The notes beneath the pieces are model-generated. The model searched no databases. It worked only from the letters and a program-made list of their open reading frames with translations, and was not told the origin of the DNA. Positions 7,844 to 15,134 of a stretch of 15,537 nucleotides of DNA are shown in pieces. A program made the position numbers and the translations under genes. Source of the DNA: JAABYT01 sp964194585 (lineage in GTDB: Bacteria; Pseudomonadota; Gammaproteobacteria; HK1); the NCBI GenBank assembly GCA_964194585.1, contig CAXMNG010000411.1, positions 1 to 15,537 of the forward strand, read 5' to 3'. Within the stretch, counting starts at the first letter, position 1. The number at the start of each line of letters is the position of its first letter.

Positions 7844-7864
7844 CAAATCGAAGGGTCTGTTCTG

Positions 7865-9778
7865 CTACGAGGATTCGAACCAGAACGTATCCGGGTGATA
7901 TATCCCGAAGTGTGCGCCAGGGTTCCAGTTATAAATTCCTTTTTTCGGGACGTTCCGTAGCTTCTTGTTGACGACGACAGGTTGCGGGACGCCGGCTACG
8001 ATACCGATGGTGAATGCCTCGTTGGCACGGATTTCCAACATCAATTGCCAGATCTTTTTCCGTTCCTCTGTGCTCGATGCAGTCAACCACTGAGCATTCA
8101 GTTCCATGAGTGACTGCGCAGCCGGCAGGCTCGGCGGCTCGCCGACTTTGCCGCCCGTTTCGTAGAACTGACCCCACTTCGGCCACTGGTACTGGTCTTG
8201 GCGAGTCGGGGCCAGATCGCTGGGACTCATGTTGGCTGTTGGTAATCCGTTTTCCAATCCTCCCCATACCGATATCAAGGTCTCGCCCGAGTAGATGCGG
8301 TTGCGAAACACTTCCCTCTGCAATGGCTTGCTGAACAGCTTGATACCGGTTTTTCGCCAGGTGCTGCCGATTAGTTCCAGTACATCCACCTGCTCGGTGC
8401 TCTCTCCGGCCGTCTCGACGATAATCTCGAGTGGACGTCCATCCGGCAGCAGCCGTAGGCCGTTGCCGTCGCGTTCGGTGAGTCCGATCTCGTCGAGCAG
8501 CGCGTTGGCCTTCTTCAGATCGAACTCTGTCCAGGCCTTTAAATACTCCGGTTTGAACAGCGGGCAATCAGGGAAAACCGTGTCGTTTCCTTCCCGGGCC
8601 AAACCGTAATAGATGACCTGATTGATTTCGTTCCGATTTATGGCAAGAGATAAGGCGCGACGAAAGCGCACGTCCCGGACCAGCTTGCGCCACACGGGAT
8701 CCTCGACGTTCAGGTTGGGATACAGTGCAATGTGAGAACCCAGGGTCGTATCCCATAGGAGTACTTTTCGACCGGTGCGTTTTTCGCTTTTCTTGAGGAA
8801 GGTGTAATCGCTGAAACTGAGGTGCCGGGCCTGAAGATCACTTTCTCCCGCGCCGGTTTTTGCCGGGATGAGCTTGCCATCGGCTATATTGAGAACGACA
8901 CGATCGATGTAGGGGAGCTGCAAACCGTTCTCGTCGACCCGGTGGAAAAAAGGATTTCTCACGAACACGAATCGCTGTGACGGCGGTCGTGTGGTGTTGA
9001 CCCAGGGTTGCAACGTGGGAAGTTCCGGATTGATATTCTTGTAAGGGCGAAAACGTGAAATGTGAACCGACGCCCAATTGCGTCGGCCTTCCTTCTCGGC
9101 TAATTCTTCGAGTACTGCGATATCCGTGTAGCGCCCATGAAACTGCTTCAAATAATGGCTCGGGGCAAAAATTGCCTCTGGCCGCGCCCCGGCCAGCGCC
9201 GGCAGGAAGAAGGGATTGGGCTTCTTCCATGTGTATCTGACCGTGGTGTCGTCGAGCACTTCGAATACGGGTGGCTCACCGTCCACGAGCAGCGCCGCCG
9301 GCGGGCCGAATTTCGCCAGATCTTCGTTGTTGGCAATATCTTCCCAATAGTATCGAAAGGATTCCGCGGAGAATGGGTGTCCATCGGACCAGCGGTGGCC
9401 TTTTCGCAGGTGGAAAGTGAAGCGCCGATCTTCCTCCACGTCGAAGCTTTCGACCACATCCGGCACCAGCTCATAGTCGAGGTTATATCCGACCAGGCGT
9501 GCGTAGCCGTACACGACCATCAACCGAACATCCTTACTTCTGCCCATCAACAGAACGAGCTCGCCGCCGTACTTGCCAGGAGAGTAATGAGCCCGGGTGG
9601 AAGTCATCGTCCTGGGCGGCGTCGGAAGTCGTTGCTCGAGCGGCGGAAGCTCACCGCTGGCGACAAGCTCGGCCAGCATCGGCGATTCCGCGGCGAATGC
9701 GGGAGCCGCGACGAGGGCCACGAACGCTATGGCCCACGCGCGGGCACACAATCGGGTGAATTCGCGAAATCCCGTCAT
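7865..9778 (-). CDS. Extracellular solute-binding protein, family 5 (oligopeptide/nickel ABC type), exported
   Basis: From the chosen ATG this is a 637-residue protein. Residues 1-29 are a Sec signal peptide: Arg residues, then A-W-A-I-A-F-V-A-L-V-A-A, then the cleavage box A-F-A before A-E-S. There is no lipobox, so it should be free in the periplasm. The body matches SBP_bac_5: L-V-P-D-V-V-E-S-F-D, F-T-F-H-L-R-K-G-H-R-W-S-D-G-H-P-F near the start, and N-P-F-F-H-R-V-D-E-N-G-L-Q-L-P-Y-I-D in the middle, as in peptide-binding proteins. The frame extends to 9955, but that would overlap the neighbouring gene and hide the signal peptide. The ATG at 9778 leaves 43 bases after the glycosyltransferase gene. 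No permease or ATPase gene lies in the window, so it either partners with a distant transporter or acts as a stand-alone binding protein. Confidence 0.88.
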   Translation of the reverse strand: MTGFREFTRLCARAWAIAFVALVAAPAFAAESPMLAELVASGELPPLEQRLPTPPRTMTSTRAHYSPGKYGGELVLLMGRSKDVRLMVVYGYARLVGYNLDYELVPDVVESFDVEEDRRFTFHLRKGHRWSDGHPFSAESFRYYWEDIANNEDLAKFGPPAALLVDGEPPVFEVLDDTTVRYTWKKPNPFFLPALAGARPEAIFAPSHYLKQFHGRYTDIAVLEELAEKEGRRNWASVHISRFRPYKNINPELPTLQPWVNTTRPPSQRFVFVRNPFFHRVDENGLQLPYIDRVVLNIADGKLIPAKTGAGESDLQARHLSFSDYTFLKKSEKRTGRKVLLWDTTLGSHIALYPNLNVEDPVWRKLVRDVRFRRALSLAINRNEINQVIYYGLAREGNDTVFPDCPLFKPEYLKAWTEFDLKKANALLDEIGLTERDGNGLRLLPDGRPLEIIVETAGESTEQVDVLELIGSTWRKTGIKLFSKPLQREVFRNRIYSGETLISVWGGLENGLPTANMSPSDLAPTRQDQYQWPKWGQFYETGGKVGEPPSLPAAQSLMELNAQWLTASSTEERKKIWQLMLEIRANEAFTIGIVAGVPQPVVVNKKLRNVPKKGIYNWNPGAHFGIYHPDTFWFESS

Positions 9779-9821
9779 GGCGAACCGGGCAAGAATGACG
9801 CGGATGCGGGTAGAAAAGTGC

Positions 9822-11036
9822 TCACACGAGGGCAAGTCGCTGGGGTTCGAACTCCTCATCCAACCACTGCTCGGTGAGATCGTGAATGCGGTCCAGGCCG
9901 TCCAGGAGTCCCGGTATGACCGCCTCGGAAGGCCGGGGCTGGGCCGGTAGCGCACGAAGTGCGGTCACCATGCGTTCGGGCACTCTGCCGTCCACATCGC
10001 TCAGCATACGCACCAGCCCCAGGCGCTCGGCGCGCGCAGCGCGAATATGCTGCTCGGCGCGCGGATGTCGTCGCGGCACCAGAACCGCCGGTTTGTCGAA
10101 GGTGAGTATTTCGCAGAAGGTGTTGTATCCACCCATGGCGACGACAGCGCTTGCTCCCGCCATCAGGCGCTCCAGGCGATTGTCGAAAGTGATGGCGCGT
10201 ACCTGCTCCAGCCGGTGGATGCGCGCGAGAAATCGCTCGCGCCGCTTCGGCCGCATGAACGGGCCGAATACCACCAGCGCCGCGTGGGGTAATTCCGCGC
10301 CTGTCTCGTAGGCTGACAGCAACCAGTCCACCAGATCTTCGCCGTCGCGGCCGCCGCCCGGGGTGACAAGGACGTAGGGCCGATCCTGCCACGGACCGGC
10401 TGGCGGATCGGACACAGGCGTGCCTTTGATGCTGGACAGATAGCCCGTGTAGGTTATTTTCGCCCGCACGTGGTCGGGGAGATCGATGCTGGACAGAGGG
10501 TCGTAAATCTCCGGTAGTCCGTAGACGAGGATGTCGTCGTAGAGATCGTTGAGGGCCGGGAGGGGATTCTTGCGCTCCCATTCCGCCGCGAGGGATACCG
10601 GATCGTCCATGACATCTCGAAGACCCAGAACCAGACGCGTACCGGCCGCCTTCATGCTGCGCAGGGTGTCGTGAATCTCACCGCGAAGCCCCAGAGGCTC
10701 CTTGTCGACGATCAATAAGTCCGGCGCAAAAACCTCGGCCGTGTGGCGGATGATGGCGGCGCGCAACTCCAGCACCTCGGCGATGTCCATGTGCAGGCTG
10801 AGCGACGAGTACTCGCCGTTACGCAGCTTGATTACGCCGGGAATGCGGACGAAATCCACCCGCGTACGAAAATCGAAGCTGCCGATGATCGGCGATCCGG
10901 ACAGAATCAGGACGGACGCCGCCTTGCGCCGCGCAACCAGGGAGTGCGCGATCTTTCGGCAACGTCGTAGGTGCCCCAATCCGAAGCTGTCGTGGCTGTA
11001 GATGAGGACCCGTTTGTTATTGGATTTTGTTGTCAC
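9822..11036 (-). CDS. Predicted glycosyltransferase, COG4671 / MurG-like GT-B fold (second copy)
   Basis: This 404-residue protein opens with V-L-I-Y-S-H-D-S-F-G-L-G-H-L-R-R (10-25), the classic COG4671 N-terminal block. The C-terminal half carries M-G-G-Y-N-T-F-C-E (301-309) and P-R-R-H-P-R-A-E-Q (321-329), the likely donor-sugar site. It is more canonical than the copy at 5555, and the GGYNT motif falls at nearly the same residue in both, so they look like old paralogues. No export signal or membrane helix is seen. The start is GTG without a clear Shine-Dalgarno. It is kept because the family block begins only about nine residues in and no upstream start is better. It precedes the solute-binding protein gene by 43 bases, suggesting cotranscription. 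Substrates are unknown. Confidence 0.85.
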   Translation of the reverse strand: MTTKSNNKRVLIYSHDSFGLGHLRRCRKIAHSLVARRKAASVLILSGSPIIGSFDFRTRVDFVRIPGVIKLRNGEYSSLSLHMDIAEVLELRAAIIRHTAEVFAPDLLIVDKEPLGLRGEIHDTLRSMKAAGTRLVLGLRDVMDDPVSLAAEWERKNPLPALNDLYDDILVYGLPEIYDPLSSIDLPDHVRAKITYTGYLSSIKGTPVSDPPAGPWQDRPYVLVTPGGGRDGEDLVDWLLSAYETGAELPHAALVVFGPFMRPKRRERFLARIHRLEQVRAITFDNRLERLMAGASAVVAMGGYNTFCEILTFDKPAVLVPRRHPRAEQHIRAARAERLGLVRMLSDVDGRVPERMVTALRALPAQPRPSEAVIPGLLDGLDRIHDLTEQWLDEEFEPQRLALV

Positions 11037-11142
11037 AAGTGCCGGGCCGGTGGGGGGGTCCGAGGGGTCAGACTAACGCCAGCGGGCGCGCTTTCGCAAC
11101 AGCTAACAGCCCGGCAAATGGCCCCCCGGCCCACGTTATTCG

Positions 11143-12861
11143 TTACCAGGCGTCGGTACCTTGCGGGCGCTCGGGGCGGCGTTTCGAATACTCGAGCTGG
11201 AACTTGCGCCGCAGCAGCCCGCCGGGATCGTCCGGTATGCGGCGCAGCCACTGGGCCATGGCCTGTTGCTCCTCGGCCGTCAATGGTTGGGTGTCCAGAG
11301 TTTGCGGGGCTTGCGCGCTGGGGGCAGCTTGTGCCTGGTCGCGGCCGGCTTCGTCGCGGGCGCCGTCGGCGTCCTGGCTTTGGTCCATGGCGTCTCGGGC
11401 GTCCTGGTCGGCCGTTGGCCCCTTCTCCCCGGTATCCCCGCGTGCTTGGCTCTGACCGCCCGACTCCTGGTCCCGCTGCTGCTGCCGGGAGAGCTGGCGA
11501 AGCTGCTCCATGAGGCGTGCGACCAGGGCACGGTTGTGGAGAGCGTCCGCGTGCAGCGGTTGGGCACTCAGCGCCGCATCGTAGGCGCTCAATGCTTCAC
11601 GCAAAAGGCCGGCCCTGGCAAGAGCGTTGCCGCGGTTGTAGTGGGCCGTCGTCTCGTCGCTTTGCGCAAAGGCGTCGGCGGCCTCCTCGTACTGCCCGTC
11701 CCGGTAGAGTGCGCCACCCTTCCAGAGTGGATCACGGGTCACGCCAGCGGCGGACGCCGGATCACCGCGCTCCAGCGCCCGGGCGGCCTGTTGCTCCGAG
11801 CGCGCCCACAAATCGTCCCAGGTGACAGCCCGTGCCGGCACCGGCAGGAGGAAGACCGTGAGCGGTATCAGGGCGAGCCAGCCACGCCGAAATGCCAGAG
11901 CCGCCAGGGGAAGCACCAGTAGCAGCAACCACGGTCCGCGGTCCCGCCAGATCTCCGAGGTGCGTTCGACGGCCTGCATGTCGAGATTCAAGGGCTGCGC
12001 AACCGTCTCGGAGAGCAGGTAGTCGATGTCGCTGTCGTCGTTGCCGAGCGCCGCGAAGCGCCCGCCACCTGCCCGGGCAATGGCACGAAGCGCGTCGTAG
12101 TCGGTCATGGCGACGACGATGCCGCCCCCGAGGGCCTTGAAAAACCCGCCACTCTGCACCGGTATCGGCGCTCCTTCCGGCGTGCCGGCCGCCAGCACCG
12201 AGACGCGGAAGCCCGCGGCGTGCAGCTTCGCGGCTTCGATTCCAGCGCGCTGACCTTTCACACCGTCGGTAATCAGGATTACTTCGCCGCGGCGCGCGCC
12301 GCCGCGCTCCAACATGCGCGCTGCGGCTTTCAAGCCGAGATCGGCACGGCTGCCCTGGGCAGGCATGATGTCCGTGTCCACCGCCGGCAACAGGCTGATG
12401 ATCGTGTTGGCGTCCTCGGTCAGCGGCGTGATGATGAAACCGTCGGCAGCGAATACCGCCAGGCCCACGGGGCGATCGCGGCTGCGCCGCAGAATGTCCA
12501 CGACCTTGAAGCGTGCCCTCGTCAATCGAGACGGCAGATAATCCGCGGCGTCCATGGACCGCGACAGGTCCAGAACCACCGCCCGGGCATTGAGCGTGCG
12601 GTACACGGGCTGCTCCAGCCGTTCCCATGCAGGTCCGGCGAGGGCCACCAGCGCAAGCGTCGTGGCAGCCGTCAGAGTCCAGTACGGCCATTTGCGGCGC
12701 GCGGCGGCGGGCGCCACCAGCAGATGCGCAAGCAAGTGAGGGTCGCACACTTCGCGCCATTGCACGCCTTCGCGCAGGCGTCGCCACAGCTTCCACGCGA
12801 GCAGAGGGCCGAGGGGTAACCCCAGCAGCCACAGGGGTCGGAGAAAGTGAAAATCATCCAT
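11143..12861 (-). CDS. batB: BatB/BatC-type fusion: von Willebrand A domain plus TPR membrane protein
   Basis: This 572-residue protein has N-terminal membrane segments at about 5-23 and 60-77, then a vWA domain (about 92-290) with MIDAS D98-L-S-R-S102 and T-D-G at 198-200, then further hydrophobic segments at about 308-325 and 328-345. TPR repeats follow at about 375-450 (Y-E-E-A-A-D-A-F, H-Y-N-R-G-N-A-L-A-R). A Gln/Asp/Ala-rich low-complexity stretch at about 452-525 leads to the C-terminal signature W-L-R-R-I-P-D-D-P-G-G-L-L-R-R-K-F, a hallmark of these BatB/BatC fusions. The family is linked to aerotolerance and envelope stress, usually with a MoxR ATPase. The vWA domain is predicted to face the cytoplasm or periplasm next to BatA. 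The ATG overlaps the end of the BatA-like gene by 8 bases, implying translational coupling. Confidence 0.88.
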   Translation of the reverse strand: MDDFHFLRPLWLLGLPLGPLLAWKLWRRLREGVQWREVCDPHLLAHLLVAPAAARRKWPYWTLTAATTLALVALAGPAWERLEQPVYRTLNARAVVLDLSRSMDAADYLPSRLTRARFKVVDILRRSRDRPVGLAVFAADGFIITPLTEDANTIISLLPAVDTDIMPAQGSRADLGLKAAARMLERGGARRGEVILITDGVKGQRAGIEAAKLHAAGFRVSVLAAGTPEGAPIPVQSGGFFKALGGGIVVAMTDYDALRAIARAGGGRFAALGNDDSDIDYLLSETVAQPLNLDMQAVERTSEIWRDRGPWLLLLVLPLAALAFRRGWLALIPLTVFLLPVPARAVTWDDLWARSEQQAARALERGDPASAAGVTRDPLWKGGALYRDGQYEEAADAFAQSDETTAHYNRGNALARAGLLREALSAYDAALSAQPLHADALHNRALVARLMEQLRQLSRQQQRDQESGGQSQARGDTGEKGPTADQDARDAMDQSQDADGARDEAGRDQAQAAPSAQAPQTLDTQPLTAEEQQAMAQWLRRIPDDPGGLLRRKFQLEYSKRRPERPQGTDAW

Positions 12862-13873
12862 GGGCCTGTGGTTCCCCTGGGAGCCAGGACAGCCACGCCC
12901 GCCGCCCGCCGCCCGCCAGCAGGCCGGCGGCCAGAAACAGAGCCAGAGCGAGGGGCCAGTAAAAAAGCTCCGTCGTGGGGCGGAATTGCTCTTCGTCTCC
13001 GATCACCGGCTCCAGCTCGTCCAGGATGCGATAGATATCCACCAGCTCATCGGTTCCCCTGGCTCTGAAATAGCGCCCGCCCGTACTGCGCGCGATGGCG
13101 GCCAGGGTCGGCTCGTCCAGATCCGCCGACGGGTTGACGCGCACCGATCCATACAGCCGCCGCATCATGGCGACATCGGCACCGACGCCGATGGTGTAAA
13201 TAGTCAGGCCCAGCTTGGCAGCGAAGCGCGCCGCATCCAGGGGATGCACTTCTCCGGCGGTGTTGGCGCCGTCGGTGAGAAGAACGAGAACGCGATTCTG
13301 GGCGGGTCTTTCACGCAGACGTTTGACGCCGAGTCCGACGGCATCGCCGATTGCCGTCTGCTCGCCGGCGAGTCCGATCACCGCTTCCTCGAGGAGTGTG
13401 CGTACCGTCGGCCGATCAAAGGTCAGGGGTACCTGGAGGTACGCTCGCGTGCCGAACAGAATCAAGCCGATACGATCGCCATCGCGGCGCTCGATGAACT
13501 CTCCGGCCACCCGTTTGACGACTTCGAGTCGTGTCATCCACTCCTTACCGACCTGCATGTCCCGGCGTTTCATGCTGCCGGAGAGATCCACGGCGAGCAT
13601 CAGATCGCGACCGGTGATACGCAAGGCGATTGGGTCGCCTACCCACTGTGGCCGTGCAGCCGCCAGCACCAGCAACATCCAGGCGCAGCAGGCGATCAAC
13701 AATCTCCATCGTCGCCGGTACGGGCTTCGTTCATCGGACCATGCGGCTACGCGCAGGAAAAAGGGCACCCGTAGCGCGGCCTCCGTGCTGCCGCTGGTGG
13801 CGGGGAGCAGCCACGCCACCGCAACGGGCAGCGCTACCGCCGCGAGTACCCAGATCCAAGCAAGCTGAAACAA
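12854..13873 (-). CDS. batA: BatA-type von Willebrand A domain membrane protein
   Basis: This 339-residue protein has the BatA layout: membrane segments at about 3-24 and 57-73, a vWA domain (about 88-285), and a C-terminal membrane segment at about 305-322. The metal site is complete, with D96-L-S-G-S100, T173 and D201 in L-L-T-D-G, so it should bind divalent metal and a protein partner. The start is TTG, supported by AAGGGA seven bases upstream; the hydrophobic segment begins right after it. It starts 12 bases after the decarboxylase beta-subunit stop and overlaps the next Bat gene by 8 bases, so coordinated translation is likely. The MoxR ATPase and DUF58 genes that normally precede batA are not in the window. 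Exact biochemical function of the family remains unsettled. Confidence 0.88.
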   Translation of the reverse strand: MFQLAWIWVLAAVALPVAVAWLLPATSGSTEAALRVPFFLRVAAWSDERSPYRRRWRLLIACCAWMLLVLAAARPQWVGDPIALRITGRDLMLAVDLSGSMKRRDMQVGKEWMTRLEVVKRVAGEFIERRDGDRIGLILFGTRAYLQVPLTFDRPTVRTLLEEAVIGLAGEQTAIGDAVGLGVKRLRERPAQNRVLVLLTDGANTAGEVHPLDAARFAAKLGLTIYTIGVGADVAMMRRLYGSVRVNPSADLDEPTLAAIARSTGGRYFRARGTDELVDIYRILDELEPVIGDEEQFRPTTELFYWPLALALFLAAGLLAGGGRRAWLSWLPGEPQAHG

Positions 13874-13880
13874 TGGTCGA

Positions 13881-13886
13881 TCCCTT
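13881..13886 (-). promoter_or_regulatory. Shine-Dalgarno that supports the TTG start of the BatA-like gene
   Basis: AAGGGA on the minus strand lies seven bases before TTG at 13873. Its first base is the last base of the upstream gene's TGA. Ribosomes finishing the decarboxylase beta subunit would therefore end on this site, which favours coupled translation. Confidence 0.6.
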
Positions 13887-14497
13887 CAGGGTCTGCCGAG
13901 CAGCGCGCTGCGAAATCGATTTCTGCACGCCGCCGGATCCAGCAGTCGCCGGTACGATGGCGGGTTGGTGGCTTTCACCCGCAAGCAAACGAAGGCGGTA
14001 CCGTTGGTTTCACGAATGAGTCTGGCGGCGTCCACGATTTCGTCTTCCCGCGTCACCGTGCGCGTGGTCTTGATACCAGCGCCGATCGCCATCTTTTCCA
14101 GGTCGACGCCGAGGCTGGTGTGACTCTTCTGATAACCGGTTTCGCCGTAGTGTCCATTGTCGACGCAGACGATGGAAAGATTCGGGCGGTCCGCCACGCC
14201 AATAGTCGCCAGCGCTCCCACGTTCATGAGCAACTCACCGTCGCCGGTCACCACCAGCACCCGGCGTCCGGGTTGTGCCAGAGCGAGACCGAAGCCCATC
14301 ATCGCGGCGGCGCCCATGGCGCCCGCCATTGCGTAGATGTGAGCTCCGTCATCGGTCAATGCCGCAATATCCCTGGCCGTTCCTGCGAGGCCCGTGACGA
14401 TGAGGAAGTCCTCGTGTCTGCCCACCAGCGCCGGTACCGCCTGGCAGCGATCGAGCACGCAGTCGTCGACAGTCGAGTTGTTTGCAGGATAGGACAC
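13886..14497 (-). CDS. TPP-dependent 2-oxo acid decarboxylase, beta subunit (sulfopyruvate/phosphonopyruvate decarboxylase type)
   Basis: From the GTG at 14497 this is a 203-residue protein corresponding to the C-terminal, TPP-binding half of the family. G85-D-G87 followed by D113-N114-G-H-Y-G-E-T-G is the TPP/Mg motif (GDG ... N), and A-M-A-G-A-M-G-A-A-A-M-M-G-F-G-L-A-L lines the cofactor pocket. The longer frame to 14683 would run inside the upstream gene. The GTG shares its G with the upstream TAG (TAGTG), and AGGAG lies 13 bases before it, so GTG is the better start. The size matches ComE-like beta subunits rather than single-chain phosphonopyruvate decarboxylases of nearly 400 residues. 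The likely reaction is decarboxylation of a 3-sulfo-, 3-phosphono- or similar pyruvate to an aldehyde. No gene making such a substrate is seen. Confidence 0.8.
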   Translation of the reverse strand: MSYPANNSTVDDCVLDRCQAVPALVGRHEDFLIVTGLAGTARDIAALTDDGAHIYAMAGAMGAAAMMGFGLALAQPGRRVLVVTGDGELLMNVGALATIGVADRPNLSIVCVDNGHYGETGYQKSHTSLGVDLEKMAIGAGIKTTRTVTREDEIVDAARLIRETNGTAFVCLRVKATNPPSYRRLLDPAACRNRFRSALLGRP

Positions 14498-15021
14498 TAG
14501 AACGACTTGGCTCCTATGAGTTTCTGGGTCAGCAGCACGGCTACGGAATTCCCCGACTTGAATGTCAAGCGCAGCGCCGCTTCGACAGTCGGCAAGACCT
14601 GCTCCGGCGACTCGACGTCGAGGCAGATAACACCCATCGCCCCGAGCACGGGCCGCAGGGCCTGACCCATGGGCATCTGCCATGGGTTTCCCTCACCGAA
14701 GTCGCCACGCATGCTGATGAGAGTGAGAAACGGAAATCTCCCGGCCTTGATCATCGAGAGTATGTTGACGCAATTGCCGCCGCCGCTGCTCTGCATCAGG
14801 AGTACGCCGCGCGCGCCGCCAAGATCGGCGCCGGCAAGCATGGCGACGCCTTCCTCTTCTGTAGTCAGCGCAATGGAACTCACCTCCGGGTCGGTTAGTG
14901 AGCGATCGATGAGCGTCTTGTGTCCGGCGTCGGGCACATAGGCGAACTGCGTAATGTCGTGCTCACGCAGGAGATCATAGAGTTCGCCCGGCCAGTCCGG
15001 GGATGTGGATACGGATGACAT
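14497..15021 (-). CDS. TPP-dependent 2-oxo acid decarboxylase, alpha subunit (sulfopyruvate/phosphonopyruvate decarboxylase type)
   Basis: From the ATG at 15021 this is a 174-residue protein corresponding to the N-terminal pyrimidine-binding half of TPP enzymes. It has Y-V-P-D-A-G-H-K (28-35), the cofactor-activating glutamate in T-T-E-E-E-G-V-A (53-60), M-Q-S-S-G-G-G-N (76-83), and R-G-D-F-G-E-G-N-P-W-Q-M-P-M-G (105-119). This order matches sulfopyruvate decarboxylase alpha (ComD-like) proteins. The frame can extend to a TTG at 15057, but a TATACT -10-like hexamer (15052-15047) falls inside that extension, so ATG is preferred; no good Shine-Dalgarno is seen for either. The active enzyme should be an alpha/beta complex with the next gene, which it overlaps by one base. 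The substrate may differ from sulfopyruvate. Confidence 0.8.
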   Translation of the reverse strand: MSSVSTSPDWPGELYDLLREHDITQFAYVPDAGHKTLIDRSLTDPEVSSIALTTEEEGVAMLAGADLGGARGVLLMQSSGGGNCVNILSMIKAGRFPFLTLISMRGDFGEGNPWQMPMGQALRPVLGAMGVICLDVESPEQVLPTVEAALRLTFKSGNSVAVLLTQKLIGAKSF

Positions 15022-15046
15022 GAAGATCGGCCAGAAGGTTGGGAAC

Positions 15047-15052
15047 AGTATA
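15047..15052 (-). promoter_or_regulatory. Candidate -10 element for the decarboxylase-Bat operon
   Basis: TATACT on the minus strand would start transcription near 15040, about 20 bases before the ATG at 15021. No recognisable -35 hexamer is present at the usual distance, so an activator or another sigma factor might be needed, or the match is chance. Readthrough from the EAL gene upstream is also possible. Confidence 0.25.
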
Positions 15053-15134
15053 CCCAATTACGCCGGAAAATGATTATCCCGCCGCCGATTCGTCATGTTG
15101 CTCGCAGCGCGCCCGCTACCAGTGGTCGGATGAC

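Noticed and set aside
6764..7846. 360-codon open frame antisense to the radical SAM gene
   Set aside because: The plus strand has the C-x3-C-x2-C motif and SPASM-like cysteines. The antisense product has no recognisable motif.
7871..7881. GGTTCGAATCC on the minus strand, identical to a tRNA T-loop consensus
   Set aside because: The flanking bases do not form the five-pair T stem, and no acceptor, D or anticodon arm is present. The bases encode the last residues (W-F-E-S) of the solute-binding protein.
9779..9955. N-terminal extension of the solute-binding protein to 9955
   Set aside because: It would overlap the glycosyltransferase gene by 134 bases and place a typical Sec signal peptide in the interior of the protein.
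11037..11142. GC-rich inverted repeat (about 11043-11057 with CCCCCCGGCCCAC near 11122-11134)
   Set aside because: The arms pair only with a bulge and a loop of more than 60 bases, with no T-run; probably compositional.
12860..13774. 304-codon open frame antisense to the BatA-like gene
   Set aside because: It mirrors a gene with complete vWA motifs in GC-rich DNA, and its own translation has no recognisable domain.
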